From: an uncultured Fretibacterium sp.
GTDB lineage: Bacteria; Synergistota; Synergistia; Synergistales; Aminobacteriaceae
DNA: 11,814 nt
NCBI GenBank assembly: GCA_905373185.1
Contig: CAJPSE010000031.1
Coordinates: 1-11,814, forward strand
Reading direction: 5' to 3'
Below the pieces are notes generated by a model, which did no database searches, had not been told where the DNA came from, and worked only from the letters and a program-made list of their open reading frames with translations. The translations under genes were made by a program, and so were the position numbers. Positions 1 through 6,307 of this stretch are shown piece by piece. Within the stretch, counting starts at the first letter, position 1; each line of letters starts with the position of its first letter.

Positions 1-338
1 AGCTGGTGCTCCCGGTTGTAGGGCCGCCACGCCTCCGGAGCCCGCCTTGCCAGCCAGTCCTCGAGGGCCCGAACGCCCCCCGCGGACTCGACCGCCCCGG
101 CCCGACGCACCAGCCAGGGGCAGACGAGCCAGAAGGTCGTGGGAAACGGGCGCAATCCCGCCAGCGGCGCGCAGACCAGGACGCGCACCCCGCCGAAACG
201 GCAACGAGACCCCGTCCCCAGGACCAGGGAGGGATCGAATCGGCGCCCCTCCATCCGCCCCGCGATACCCCGAAGCTCGCCGGGACTTAGAAGGTTATAA
301 AAAAGGGAGGCTTCCGCCTCCCATGAGACCCGCAGCAC
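1..338 (-). CDS. DUF501 family protein, 3' end outside the window
   Basis: This open frame runs from a GTG at 338-336 off the left edge, with 112 codons visible. A central block reading FPTTFWLVCPWL (residues 65-76) followed by ESAGGV (84-89), with an earlier Cys at 46, matches my memory of DUF501 proteins, whose hallmark is a Cys-containing segment, then an FPT-aromatic-WL-x-CP motif, then a conserved GGV turn. The biochemical function of DUF501 is unknown; in Actinobacteria it often sits between a DivIC/FtsB-like gene and a Ppx/GppA phosphatase gene. The GTG lies 4 bases after the S1-gene stop, with AAGGG at 351-347 eight bases upstream, so translation is probably coupled. An internal ATG at 254-252 is the alternative start but lacks a clear ribosome site. 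Unusually, a terminator-like hairpin lies within codons 6-13. Family assignment is fairly good; the start is uncertain. Confidence 0.62.
   Translation of the reverse strand, partial: MLRVSWEAEASLFYNLLSPGELRGIAGRMEGRRFDPSLVLGTGSRCRFGGVRVLVCAPLAGLRPFPTTFWLVCPWLVRRAGAVESAGGVRALEDWLARRAPEAWRPYNREHQ
299..322 (-). terminator. Intrinsic terminator or attenuator hairpin
   Basis: Read on the minus strand, a perfect 7-bp GC-rich stem (GGGAGGC / GCCTCCC) with a GGAA tetraloop is followed immediately by six T residues and then ATAA. This is a textbook rho-independent terminator placed about 20 bases after the S1-protein stop codon. It also lies inside the likely first codons of the DUF501 frame, so it may end most transcripts of the upstream operon and allow only read-through into DUF501. 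Confidence 0.82.
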
Positions 339-342
339 ACGA

Positions 343-765
343 CTAACCCTTGGAGCGTCCTCCAGGCTTTTTTCTGCCCTTCGACGTGTTCATCTTACTG
401 TTGAGGTCCGCGATCTTGGCCTCGCTGGCCTTGAGAAAGGAGGCCATCTTCTTCTCGAAGCCGTCCTTCTCCTCCCGGGAGGAGGGAGCCTGAATAAGGG
501 GGCGTTCCTCCACCTTCTTCAGGGAGAGGTCGATGCGTCCCTTCTCGTCTATCTTGATCACGCGGGCCTTGATGTTCTGCTGGAGGGTAAGGACATCCTC
601 CACCTTCTTGACGAAGTTGAACGAGAGCTCGGAGATGTGGATCATCCCCCGCTGCCCCGTCGAAAGCCGGACAAAAGCGCCGTAGGGCATTATTTGCTCC
701 ACCGTGCACTCCGCCAGATCCCCAACGCGAACCGAAGAAGTCTCCGCCTTCTTCTCCTCAATCAT
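343..765 (-). CDS. S1-domain RNA-binding protein (YabR/GSP13-like)
   Basis: A 140-residue protein from ATG 765-763. Residues about 13-83 form one S1 OB-fold: VGDLAECTVEQIMPYGAFVRL opens it, GMIHISELS follows at 40-48, and the domain closes with KIDEKGRIDLSLKK. The rest is a basic, probably disordered tail rich in Lys, Gly and Ser (100-140). Single S1 domains with such tails resemble Bacillus YabR/GSP13, which associate with RNA or ribosomes; the exact role here is inferred. The frame remains open upstream to 903, but that extension overlaps the next gene's end and reads like non-coding sequence. GGGAGG at 783-778 lies 12 bases before the ATG; a GTG at 774-772 is a possible alternative but only 3 bases from that site. 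A candidate promoter precedes it, so it may be transcribed apart from the flagellar genes. Confidence 0.85.
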   Translation of the reverse strand: MIEEKKAETSSVRVGDLAECTVEQIMPYGAFVRLSTGQRGMIHISELSFNFVKKVEDVLTLQQNIKARVIKIDEKGRIDLSLKKVEERPLIQAPSSREEKDGFEKKMASFLKASEAKIADLNSKMNTSKGRKKPGGRSKG

Positions 766-789
766 TCGAAACACGAACCTCCCAAGAGT

Positions 790-798
790 ATTGTAACA
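790..798 (-). promoter_or_regulatory. Candidate extended -10 promoter for the S1 gene
   Basis: The minus strand carries TGTTACAAT, which is a TGn extension plus a TACAAT -10 hexamer, in the 122-base gap ahead of the S1 gene. No good -35 lies 16-18 bases upstream (AGGCTT is the best), which is tolerable for an extended -10. Predicted initiation near 783 would leave a very short leader beginning at the GGGAGG ribosome site. Confidence 0.4.
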
Positions 799-887
799 GC
801 TCCCCACGGCCAAAGCCTGGGACTTCCCGCTTCGCGGACTACAGCCCCTCGCAGTCGAAAGGTCGAAGCGGCCACAGGAACCACTCA

Positions 888-1463
888 CTACACCCAACGC
901 CACTCGGGCTTCTCATCCTTCCCCAGACGGCGGTACAGGTAAAGCCCCCTAGGATTGAAGTGCCTACTTTGAGGATTATACCAGATCAGGAGCGTTCCCC
1001 GCTGCTTGTTCAGGGCCAGCTTCGCGACGGCCCCCTCCACGATCGGGCCGTACCAGGCCAGGATCATCTCCCCCGGAGCCTTGGGCCGGGAGCGCTGCCA
1101 CTGCAGGCGGTTGCCGCGCTCCTGGGGGAGCCTGAGGACCCTCCCCAAATCGGAGAGGACACGCGCGGACAAGGGACTCACCCTCCCGACGGCGATCTCC
1201 TGCGGCACGTAGCGCGCAATGCGGCTTCCCCTCACCCGCACGAGTTGGGAGGAAAAACGAAAACCCCGATGGGAACAGCTCATGCCGCCGACGGAGAAGA
1301 GCGCCGCGGACAGGACCCTCATCCGGGTGCGGATAGGATGCGTCTCCACCGTGCGCCGCAGCAGGTGACACTCCGGCGGGGGCAACGGTGGATCGCACCG
1401 CTTCACCCGAACCCTCCCCAGGAAGTGGCGCGAGAAATATTCCCGGATCTCCGCCAGGGACAA
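888..1463 (-). CDS. Hypothetical basic protein
   Basis: I do not recognise this 191-residue protein. It starts at TTG 1463-1461, six bases after the stop of the upstream gene, and AAGGAGG within that gene's last codons lies 11 bases before the TTG, so the two genes look translationally coupled. The product is rich in Arg and basic overall, with no signal peptide and no convincing membrane helix. The middle (about 45-95) reads as alternating hydrophobic and polar residues suggestive of beta strands. The C-terminal third contains GTLLIWYNPQSRHFNPRG (about 155-172) and ends with a Trp-rich EWRWV. It is last in the run of genes attached to the flagellar block and is followed by a new candidate promoter. 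Coding status rests on its length, spacing and codon-biased GC usage. Confidence 0.68.
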   Translation of the reverse strand: MSLAEIREYFSRHFLGRVRVKRCDPPLPPPECHLLRRTVETHPIRTRMRVLSAALFSVGGMSCSHRGFRFSSQLVRVRGSRIARYVPQEIAVGRVSPLSARVLSDLGRVLRLPQERGNRLQWQRSRPKAPGEMILAWYGPIVEGAVAKLALNKQRGTLLIWYNPQSRHFNPRGLYLYRRLGKDEKPEWRWV

Positions 1464-1469
1464 GGAGTC

Positions 1470-2018
1470 CTATTCCTCCTTCAGGGAGAGCAGCGCCTTT
1501 TCTATCCGTCCGAAGGGCTCCAGGAGCTCCATCGTCCTCGCCGCCTCCACCAGGAGGGAGACAACCTGCTTGATCTCGTCGGGCCGCGTGCCAGGGGAGA
1601 AGGAGGCTCGAAGGGGGGCGCTGACGGAATCCGCCTGGATAAGCAGCACCTCCGCCTCACCCATGGGCTCCACGGCCCCGGCGGCCTCGAGCGGGGCATG
1701 GGTGGAGGGAGCCAGGAAGATGGCCCTGCCCTTGCCCGCCGTCTTCAGGGGCACCAAAAGGTCGCCCTCGTTGCAGACCCAGAGCGACGGGCTCGTCTCC
1801 ACCGCCCCCAACAGGCTCTGCAGGATCAGCTCCTCGCGCAGATAGACATCTAGAGCGCTGCCGTAGAGGATGCGCTCCAGGCGCGAGGGGCGTATCGGGT
1901 CCGTGTAGCGGAAATCCATCGGTATGCCCCGTTGGTCCACGACAAGGGAGGCCCCGCGAAACTGCCCCTCCGCACCCTCGACGGAGACATAACCCAAATT
2001 GTTGTTTGCCGAGGCCAT
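1470..2018 (-). CDS. Hypothetical protein, conserved-looking
   Basis: A 182-residue protein from ATG 2018-2016, with AAGGAG placed seven bases upstream, an excellent ribosome site. I cannot name the family. The N-terminal part has a regular strand-rich look: GYVSVEG, then FRGASLVVDQRGIPMDFRY (about 21-39), then a TDPIRPSRLERILYG segment (40-54) running into a helix. The middle includes LWVCNEGDLLVPL (about 79-91) and the C-terminus is helical and ends in LKEE. There is no signal peptide and no membrane segment, so a cytoplasmic protein is likely. It is tightly coupled to the downstream basic hypothetical (six-base gap). Their position after fapA suggests a link to the flagellar operon, but that is context only. 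Confidence 0.75.
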   Translation of the reverse strand: MASANNNLGYVSVEGAEGQFRGASLVVDQRGIPMDFRYTDPIRPSRLERILYGSALDVYLREELILQSLLGAVETSPSLWVCNEGDLLVPLKTAGKGRAIFLAPSTHAPLEAAGAVEPMGEAEVLLIQADSVSAPLRASFSPGTRPDEIKQVVSLLVEAARTMELLEPFGRIEKALLSLKEE

Positions 2019-2126
2019 CCGTTCTCTCCTTCCGTCCCCTTGGTAACCTCAAACCGTACCCTAAAGCCTCCAGCCCAGTCAGGGCCGCCATCCCGCCCAG
2101 GAACGCATGGGAGGCCTCAGGTGAGC

Positions 2127-2480
2127 TCAGGCGTAGAAATCGAAGGACTTCTTAGGGGGCCCCTCGGGGGACCCCTCGCCCTTCGGCTCCCTTACCTCCC
2201 CATCATCGCCAGGGTGCTCCGACGCTCGAAAGGAGTTCTTTTGCTCCTCCCGTTCCTGGTCCCTCCGACGCCCGCCATCCTCGTCCTCATCCCTGCGCCG
2301 CACCTTACGCACCTCGGCGGCGGCCAGGCTTGCCTGGACCCTCTGGGTGCGCCTCACGCTCTCCTGCACCACCTCCTGCCCCTGGGCGGTCTGCTGGGCC
2401 GCGGCAATGGCGTCCCGGGACATCTGGGCACTGTGCTCGACGTTGAAATGAGCCATCAAAAGGCTTATTGGCTGGACCAT
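2127..2480 (-). CDS. Small highly charged hypothetical protein
   Basis: A 117-residue protein of unknown function from ATG 2480-2478, preceded by GGGAGGTG about five bases upstream. Residues 1-55 look like one or two amphipathic helices rich in Ala, Gln and Val (for example AIAAAQQTAQGQEVVQESV). Residues 57-110 are dominated by Arg, Asp, Glu and Gly and are probably disordered. It ends in KKSFDFYA. No signal peptide or membrane segment is visible. It lies about 107 bases after the fapA stop and about 108 bases before the next hypothetical, and shares their strand. Many flagellar operons carry small unnamed genes at this kind of position, but I cannot tie it to a specific one. Confidence 0.68.
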   Translation of the reverse strand: MVQPISLLMAHFNVEHSAQMSRDAIAAAQQTAQGQEVVQESVRRTQRVQASLAAAEVRKVRRRDEDEDGGRRRDQEREEQKNSFRASEHPGDDGEVREPKGEGSPEGPPKKSFDFYA

Positions 2481-2587
2481 AGAAACACCTCCCTGCCAAA
2501 CGCGGCGATCTCAGAAAAAACTCACGGGACACGCCGCCTCATTCCACTTCTCGACTCCCTGGAGACGGGGCTCGAGGAACGGAGAGG

Positions 2588-4180
2588 TCAGAGCTGGTAA
2601 TCGAAGGGCTTCAACACTACCGTCCCGTTCTCCACGACGAAGGAACTGAACTTGCACGCCTCCCGAACCACGTAGGATACCCCTTTCAGGGATATGAGGA
2701 CCCCCGGGTAGCAGACCTCCCGAGCCCGGACGATGCCCTTGTTCCGAAGTGCGTTGAGGCATTCCTCGAGGGACGCGAGCTCCTCCTTCAGGGGGCTCAA
2801 AGCGGCCTGGAGCTGAAACTTCATCTTCGTCGCTGACACCATGATCGCGCGCTTCGAGTCGTCGAGCTGGCCGGCGGCCTCGAGCTTCTTCAAAAACACG
2901 AGGTTGGCCTCCAGCTTCTCCAGGTTTTCCTTATGCTGGGCGATCTCGGACTGAAGGGTCCGCCGGCGCTCCAGCTGGTCGGGCGGAATGCCGACGACGA
3001 TCTCCGTGCGCGTCCCCATCTCGCTCCCCAGGATCTGGCAGGAGACCTCGGTGCCAGCCTCGATCCGGCCGCCCGCGATCTGGGCCTTGCCCCCCCCGGA
3101 CACGATCACGGCCCCCTGGACGGTGGCATGGCTGTGAAGGAGGGCATTCTTGACGTAGAGGTTCTCGCAGTAGAGGGTCGCCTGGTCCGCAAAGCCCAGC
3201 GTGATGTCCCCATCCGCACGGACGAGCCCCTTGGACATCCCGCGGACCCCGCCGTGGATGGTCACGCTGCCGCGGCTCTCCACATGGGCGCCCTCGACCA
3301 TCTCCCCGATCTCGATGTCGCCCATGGAGATGACGTGGAACCCCTCCCGAACCGCCCCCTTGATCCTGACGGCCCCGGTGAAGTCGACGCTGCCGACGCC
3401 GAAGTCGATATCCCCCTTGATCTCCAGCTCGGGGATCACGGTCAGCTTCCGGTCCCTCCACACCAGCCGTCCATCCGTGACCGCAACCAGGGAAAGCTCG
3501 TTTCCCTCGGCCGTGCCAAGGCCGCTGCCCGCGGGAAACGCAATGTCCTTCACGGCGGCCGCCTTCACCACGGAACCGATCACCGTCGTCCCGTTCTCCC
3601 CCGGGACGGCCGGATGCTTCACCGCGATCTCCTGGCCCGTGGTGACGTTGACGAGGGTGCTCCGGTTCCAGTGATCCACCCTTTCGTTCTCGTCCACCTC
3701 CAGGGGCCTGTCGGGGTCGATTTTGAGCTCGATCCTGGCATTTTTGCCCTCACGCGGCGGAATCCCCCTCGCGACCACCGGGGAGTCGTCCAGAACCCTC
3801 TTCCGGATCAGGTCCGAGACGGCCTCATCGTCGATACCGAAGACGACCCCCTTCTGGGCCAGCGCATCCCTCACATCCTGCTCAGCAGGCCATGGTTTGG
3901 TGAAAAAGGGAGCCTCGAGGGACGCCGTGGCGGACATCCTGTCCTTTGCGAGGCGAATCAGAATCTGAGCGTCCTTCTCCTGCAGGGGGTCCCGGGGAGC
4001 TATCCGAAACGGACTCCGGCTCTTGAGCCTGAGGAACTCCTCGAGGAGCTTCATGTCATATTTCCGCACCCCGTTCTCCCTCAGGCACGCCAGCACCTCA
4101 GATTGAGAGATATTATCCTTCAAGGCCGATACCCAGACCCCTTGATCGTTCGCCTCCAGCTTCAGGACACCTTCGTACAA
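2588..4180 (-). CDS. fapA: FapA-like DUF342 protein
   Basis: A DUF342/FapA-type protein of about 530 residues. After an N-terminal region (about 1-130), the family signature GIPPREGK appears near 139, then HPAVPGENGTTVIG (about 189-202). A long repetitive beta segment with G-D-I/V-x-I periodicity follows (about 250-385), typical of a beta-helix. A coiled coil (about 400-475) precedes a short C-terminal strand domain. In Vibrio, FapA is tied to polar flagellar assembly and glucose signalling; in other lineages it is known mainly by its place beside fliA, as here. The frame opens upstream to a GTG at 4222-4220 with no ribosome site. I prefer TTG at 4180-4178 because GGGAGGG lies seven bases upstream and the protein then begins with the family-like LYEGVLKLEA. 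The length is normal for the family. Confidence 0.88.
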   Translation of the reverse strand: MYEGVLKLEANDQGVWVSALKDNISQSEVLACLRENGVRKYDMKLLEEFLRLKSRSPFRIAPRDPLQEKDAQILIRLAKDRMSATASLEAPFFTKPWPAEQDVRDALAQKGVVFGIDDEAVSDLIRKRVLDDSPVVARGIPPREGKNARIELKIDPDRPLEVDENERVDHWNRSTLVNVTTGQEIAVKHPAVPGENGTTVIGSVVKAAAVKDIAFPAGSGLGTAEGNELSLVAVTDGRLVWRDRKLTVIPELEIKGDIDFGVGSVDFTGAVRIKGAVREGFHVISMGDIEIGEMVEGAHVESRGSVTIHGGVRGMSKGLVRADGDITLGFADQATLYCENLYVKNALLHSHATVQGAVIVSGGGKAQIAGGRIEAGTEVSCQILGSEMGTRTEIVVGIPPDQLERRRTLQSEIAQHKENLEKLEANLVFLKKLEAAGQLDDSKRAIMVSATKMKFQLQAALSPLKEELASLEECLNALRNKGIVRAREVCYPGVLISLKGVSYVVREACKFSSFVVENGTVVLKPFDYQL

Positions 4181-4187
4181 AGCCGCA

Positions 4188-4194
4188 CCCTCCC
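4188..4194 (-). promoter_or_regulatory. Ribosome binding site deciding the fapA start
   Basis: GGGAGGG on the minus strand lies seven bases before the TTG at 4180-4178. The longer open frame starting with GTG at 4222 has no comparable site, so this motif argues for the shorter product. Confidence 0.6.
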
Positions 4195-4258
4195 TGGCCG
4201 TCCCCGAGAACCCCCACGGCACCAGGCGCCGGAGGTCGAGGGAGCAGCAATATAAGAA

Positions 4259-4285
4259 CTAAAGAGCGATCTCCCGCCCAATCAA
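4259..4285 (-). other. Possible 8-codon leader ORF upstream of fapA
   Basis: In the 148-base gap between the sigma-factor gene and fapA, a strong AGGAGG (4299-4294) stands eight bases before a TTG that opens an eight-residue frame ending in TAG at 4261-4259. The frame is the same as that of fapA, and after the TAG it stays open into fapA. It could be a leader peptide, a remnant of a longer fapA start interrupted by a nonsense change, or chance. Nothing beyond spacing and frame supports translation. Confidence 0.3.
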
Positions 4286-4328
4286 ATCGATATCCTCCTA
4301 CGGAAGCGCTGATTAAATCCCTGTTTCC

Positions 4329-5090
4329 CTAGGTTTCATTCCACTCCGCCTCGAGGATCGCCCTCAAGGCGGAGAGCGCATGACCGTGAATTTGGGAGAC
4401 ACGCGACTCCGTAACCCCAAGGACCCGGCCTATCTCCTTCAATGCGAGCCCCTCGTAATAATAGAGCGACAGGACCTGAGCCTCCCGCTCGGGGAGCCGG
4501 TGCAGCGCGTCGACGAGCTGCGCCAATTCCTCCTCCCGCTCCAGCAGCTCGGCGGCTCCGTCCCTGCCGTCGGAGAGAATGCCCTCCAGGGAGACGTCCC
4601 CATCCTCCAGGGACAGGACCTCGTCGAGGGAGGCCATGTAGTTCCGGCTCGACAGCTCGAGGGTCTCGTAGTAGGTCCTCTTGTCGACCCCCATCTCCCG
4701 CATGACCCACTCGTCACGCAGGGTGCCCCGATCCCTGAGGACCTTTTCCATCGCCCGGTTCAGTCTCTGCAGTTTTTCCCGCCCGGTCCGGGAGACCCAA
4801 TCGCACTTGCGGAGCTCGTCCAGGACGGCGCCGCGGATTCGGGGCACCGCGAAGGTCCGGAAGGAGAAGCCCTTGGAAGGGTCGAAGCGATCGATAGCGT
4901 CCAGCAGCCCGAAGACCCCGAAGCTCCAGAGGTCCTCGTAATCCAGGCCCTGCGGCGGGGAGACCGTCATCCTTCCCACCACATACTTGATCAGCGGAAG
5001 ATACCGCGTAACAAGCCGTTCCCGGCACGCGGCCGTAGGCGAGCCGACATACTCCTCCCACAGCGCGGCGTCAGAGGCATCCATGCTCAA
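4329..5090 (-). CDS. fliA: RNA polymerase sigma factor, FliA/WhiG (sigma-28) family
   Basis: A 253-residue sigma-28 family factor that should direct RNA polymerase to late flagellar and chemotaxis promoters and be held by an anti-sigma factor FlgM (not in this window). Region 2 spans about 29-101 and includes GLDYEDLWSFGVFGLLDAIDRFDP (48-71) for core binding and RIRGAVLDELR with DWVSR for -10 recognition. Region 3 covers roughly 105-175. Region 4 spans about 198-246, with a helix-turn-helix LALKEIGRVLGVTESRVSQI (215-234) for the -35 element. The start is TTG at 5090-5088, with AGGAGG nine bases upstream (5105-5100); an in-frame ATG two codons later is 15 bases away and less likely. It follows cheD after an 83-base gap and precedes fapA, an order common outside the enterics. 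Confidence 0.95.
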   Translation of the reverse strand: MSMDASDAALWEEYVGSPTAACRERLVTRYLPLIKYVVGRMTVSPPQGLDYEDLWSFGVFGLLDAIDRFDPSKGFSFRTFAVPRIRGAVLDELRKCDWVSRTGREKLQRLNRAMEKVLRDRGTLRDEWVMREMGVDKRTYYETLELSSRNYMASLDEVLSLEDGDVSLEGILSDGRDGAAELLEREEELAQLVDALHRLPEREAQVLSLYYYEGLALKEIGRVLGVTESRVSQIHGHALSALRAILEAEWNET

Positions 5091-5173
5091 GGCATCCCCC
5101 CTCCTGTCCCGCCCCGGCGGAAGGAATCCGATAAGGGGCCCATAAAACCAGCCACTCCCCTCGAGGAGGGGGG

Positions 5174-5665
5174 TTAAATCTCGGTTGTGCCCTTTCCCAG
5201 GGTCTTGACCGTCAGCATCCAGGTATCCGTGGAGAACTCCACGGTACGCCCCTTGTTGCCCCCCGTGTCCGAGGCAACCAAGGGAATGCTCATCTTGGAG
5301 AGCATATCCGTCGTCTCCTTGACGTTGCGGGCCCCGACGGCAAGGAAATCCGTCTGCGCCCCAGGCAGGGCGAACATCTGGGCGCCGCCGGCGATCTTCG
5401 CCTTCATGCGGGACTTGGAGGCCCCCTTCTTGATCATCTCGTCCAGGAGGGCGGGCACCGCCGTATCCGCGAACTTCCCCACCTTCTCCAGCGACTTGGC
5501 CCCCCGGCTGTCAGGAAGCATGATATGCACCATCCCGGCGATCTTTGCCGTCGTATCGAAGATCACCAGCCCGATGCAGGAGCCCAGTCCCAGAGTTATC
5601 AGCTTTGCAGGCGCGCTGGCGACCACCAGGTCCGCCATCCCCACGTGAAAGGAATTCATCGCCAT
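5174..5665 (-). CDS. cheD: Chemoreceptor glutamine deamidase CheD
   Basis: A 163-residue CheD, which hydrolyses specific glutamines of methyl-accepting chemoreceptors to glutamate and also binds CheC to boost its phosphatase activity. The catalytic residues are all visible: Cys30 in LGLGSCIG, His47 in GMVHIMLPDS, and Thr24 six residues before the Cys. These spacings (6 and 17 residues) equal those of the Thermotoga maritima enzyme (Thr21, Cys27, His44). The C-terminal GGNKGRTVEF segment is also typical. ATG at 5665-5663 is two bases after the cheC stop; a second in-frame ATG is at 5659-5657. An AGGTG in the end of cheC is the only ribosome site, so translational coupling to cheC is likely. 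Length is normal for the family. Confidence 0.95.
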   Translation of the reverse strand: MAMNSFHVGMADLVVASAPAKLITLGLGSCIGLVIFDTTAKIAGMVHIMLPDSRGAKSLEKVGKFADTAVPALLDEMIKKGASKSRMKAKIAGGAQMFALPGAQTDFLAVGARNVKETTDMLSKMSIPLVASDTGGNKGRTVEFSTDTWMLTVKTLGKGTTEI

Positions 5666-5667
5666 GG

Positions 5668-6300
5668 CTACAGCACCTGCAACTTTCTCAGCAGAAGCTC
5701 CAGGGCATCGGGGTCCGGCAGCATGATGATGTTGCCGGACCCGGTGGCGCCGTCCGTCCCCTCGACGTGGAGTTCCGTGTTCACCACCAGAGCCATCTCG
5801 CCCATCTGCCCGAAGATCGAGGCCACAACGTCGAGGATCGAGGACAGCATGTCATGCGCGACGCCCGGGACGGAGATCTGATGTTCCGTCCCGATGAGGA
5901 GGTTGATCGCATTGAGGAAGGAACTCAGGATGATGTTGCCGACCTCCGTCAGGGCGCTGTCGCTTATTTCCTGCGGAAGGTCCGGTGGGACGGCGTCCCC
6001 GAACTGCTGCTTCAGCAGCAGGTCCACCATCATCTTGGCGTCCTCCTCCTTCTGGATGAAGATCAAGCTGCATCCGAAATCCCCGAGGGAGCGGACGAAG
6101 ACGGCGGCGATGAGCTCCGTCGGGTCCCCGTAATGCTCAGCCAGCTCGTAGATGGACACGAGCTCCGCCTTCGGGACGTCCATATCGATCATTCGGCCCA
6201 AGAGCTTGGACAGCGCGGTCGCCGCGTTGCCCGTGCCGATGTTGCCGACCTCCCGGATGGCGTCCAGCTGCAGATAGTTGAATGAGCTCAGGTCAAGCAT
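5668..6300 (-). CDS. cheC: CheY-P phosphatase CheC
   Basis: A 210-residue CheC, a phosphatase that dephosphorylates CheY-P and works with CheD in adaptation. Both active-site copies of the family pattern (Asp or Ser, three residues, Glu, two residues, Asn, then 22 residues, Pro) are intact: Asp13, Glu17, Asn20 and Pro43 in the first half, and Ser115, Glu119, Asn122 and Pro145 in the second. This makes it a full two-site CheC rather than a one-site CheX or a FliY N-terminus. No CheW or FliN-like C-terminal domain is fused. ATG 6300-6298 is seven bases after the cheA stop, with AAGGGG inside the cheA end about ten bases upstream. It is followed two bases later by cheD, so both partners are likely made in step. 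Confidence 0.95.
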   Translation of the reverse strand: MLDLSSFNYLQLDAIREVGNIGTGNAATALSKLLGRMIDMDVPKAELVSIYELAEHYGDPTELIAAVFVRSLGDFGCSLIFIQKEEDAKMMVDLLLKQQFGDAVPPDLPQEISDSALTEVGNIILSSFLNAINLLIGTEHQISVPGVAHDMLSSILDVVASIFGQMGEMALVVNTELHVEGTDGATGSGNIIMLPDPDALELLLRKLQVL

Positions 6301-6307
6301 GCGCTAT

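Noticed and set aside
195..260. Possible tRNA T-loop (TTCGATC on the minus strand)
   Set aside because: The flanking bases do not form the 5-bp T stem, no acceptor or anticodon arm is found, and the same bases read as a DUF501-like protein.
766..903. N-terminal extension of the S1 protein to 903
   Set aside because: The extra 46 codons overlap the end of the upstream gene, contain the candidate promoter, and have non-protein-like composition; the ATG at 765 gives a normal S1 start.
2491..2587. T6 run downstream of fapA as an intrinsic terminator
   Set aside because: The GC-rich sequence just before the T run (GGCGGCGTGTCCCGTGAG) does not fold into a stable stem.
2933..4255. A 440-codon plus-strand open frame opposite fapA
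   Set aside because: It is antisense to a well-recognised DUF342 protein, has low-complexity composition rich in Pro, Asp, Leu and Arg typical of GC-rich shadows, and shows no domain.
5100..5173. Hairpins between cheD and the sigma gene as a terminator or sigma-28 site
   Set aside because: The CCCCT/AGGGG stem precedes its short T run by nine bases, and CCGATAA lies on the opposite strand without a TAAA element at the right distance.
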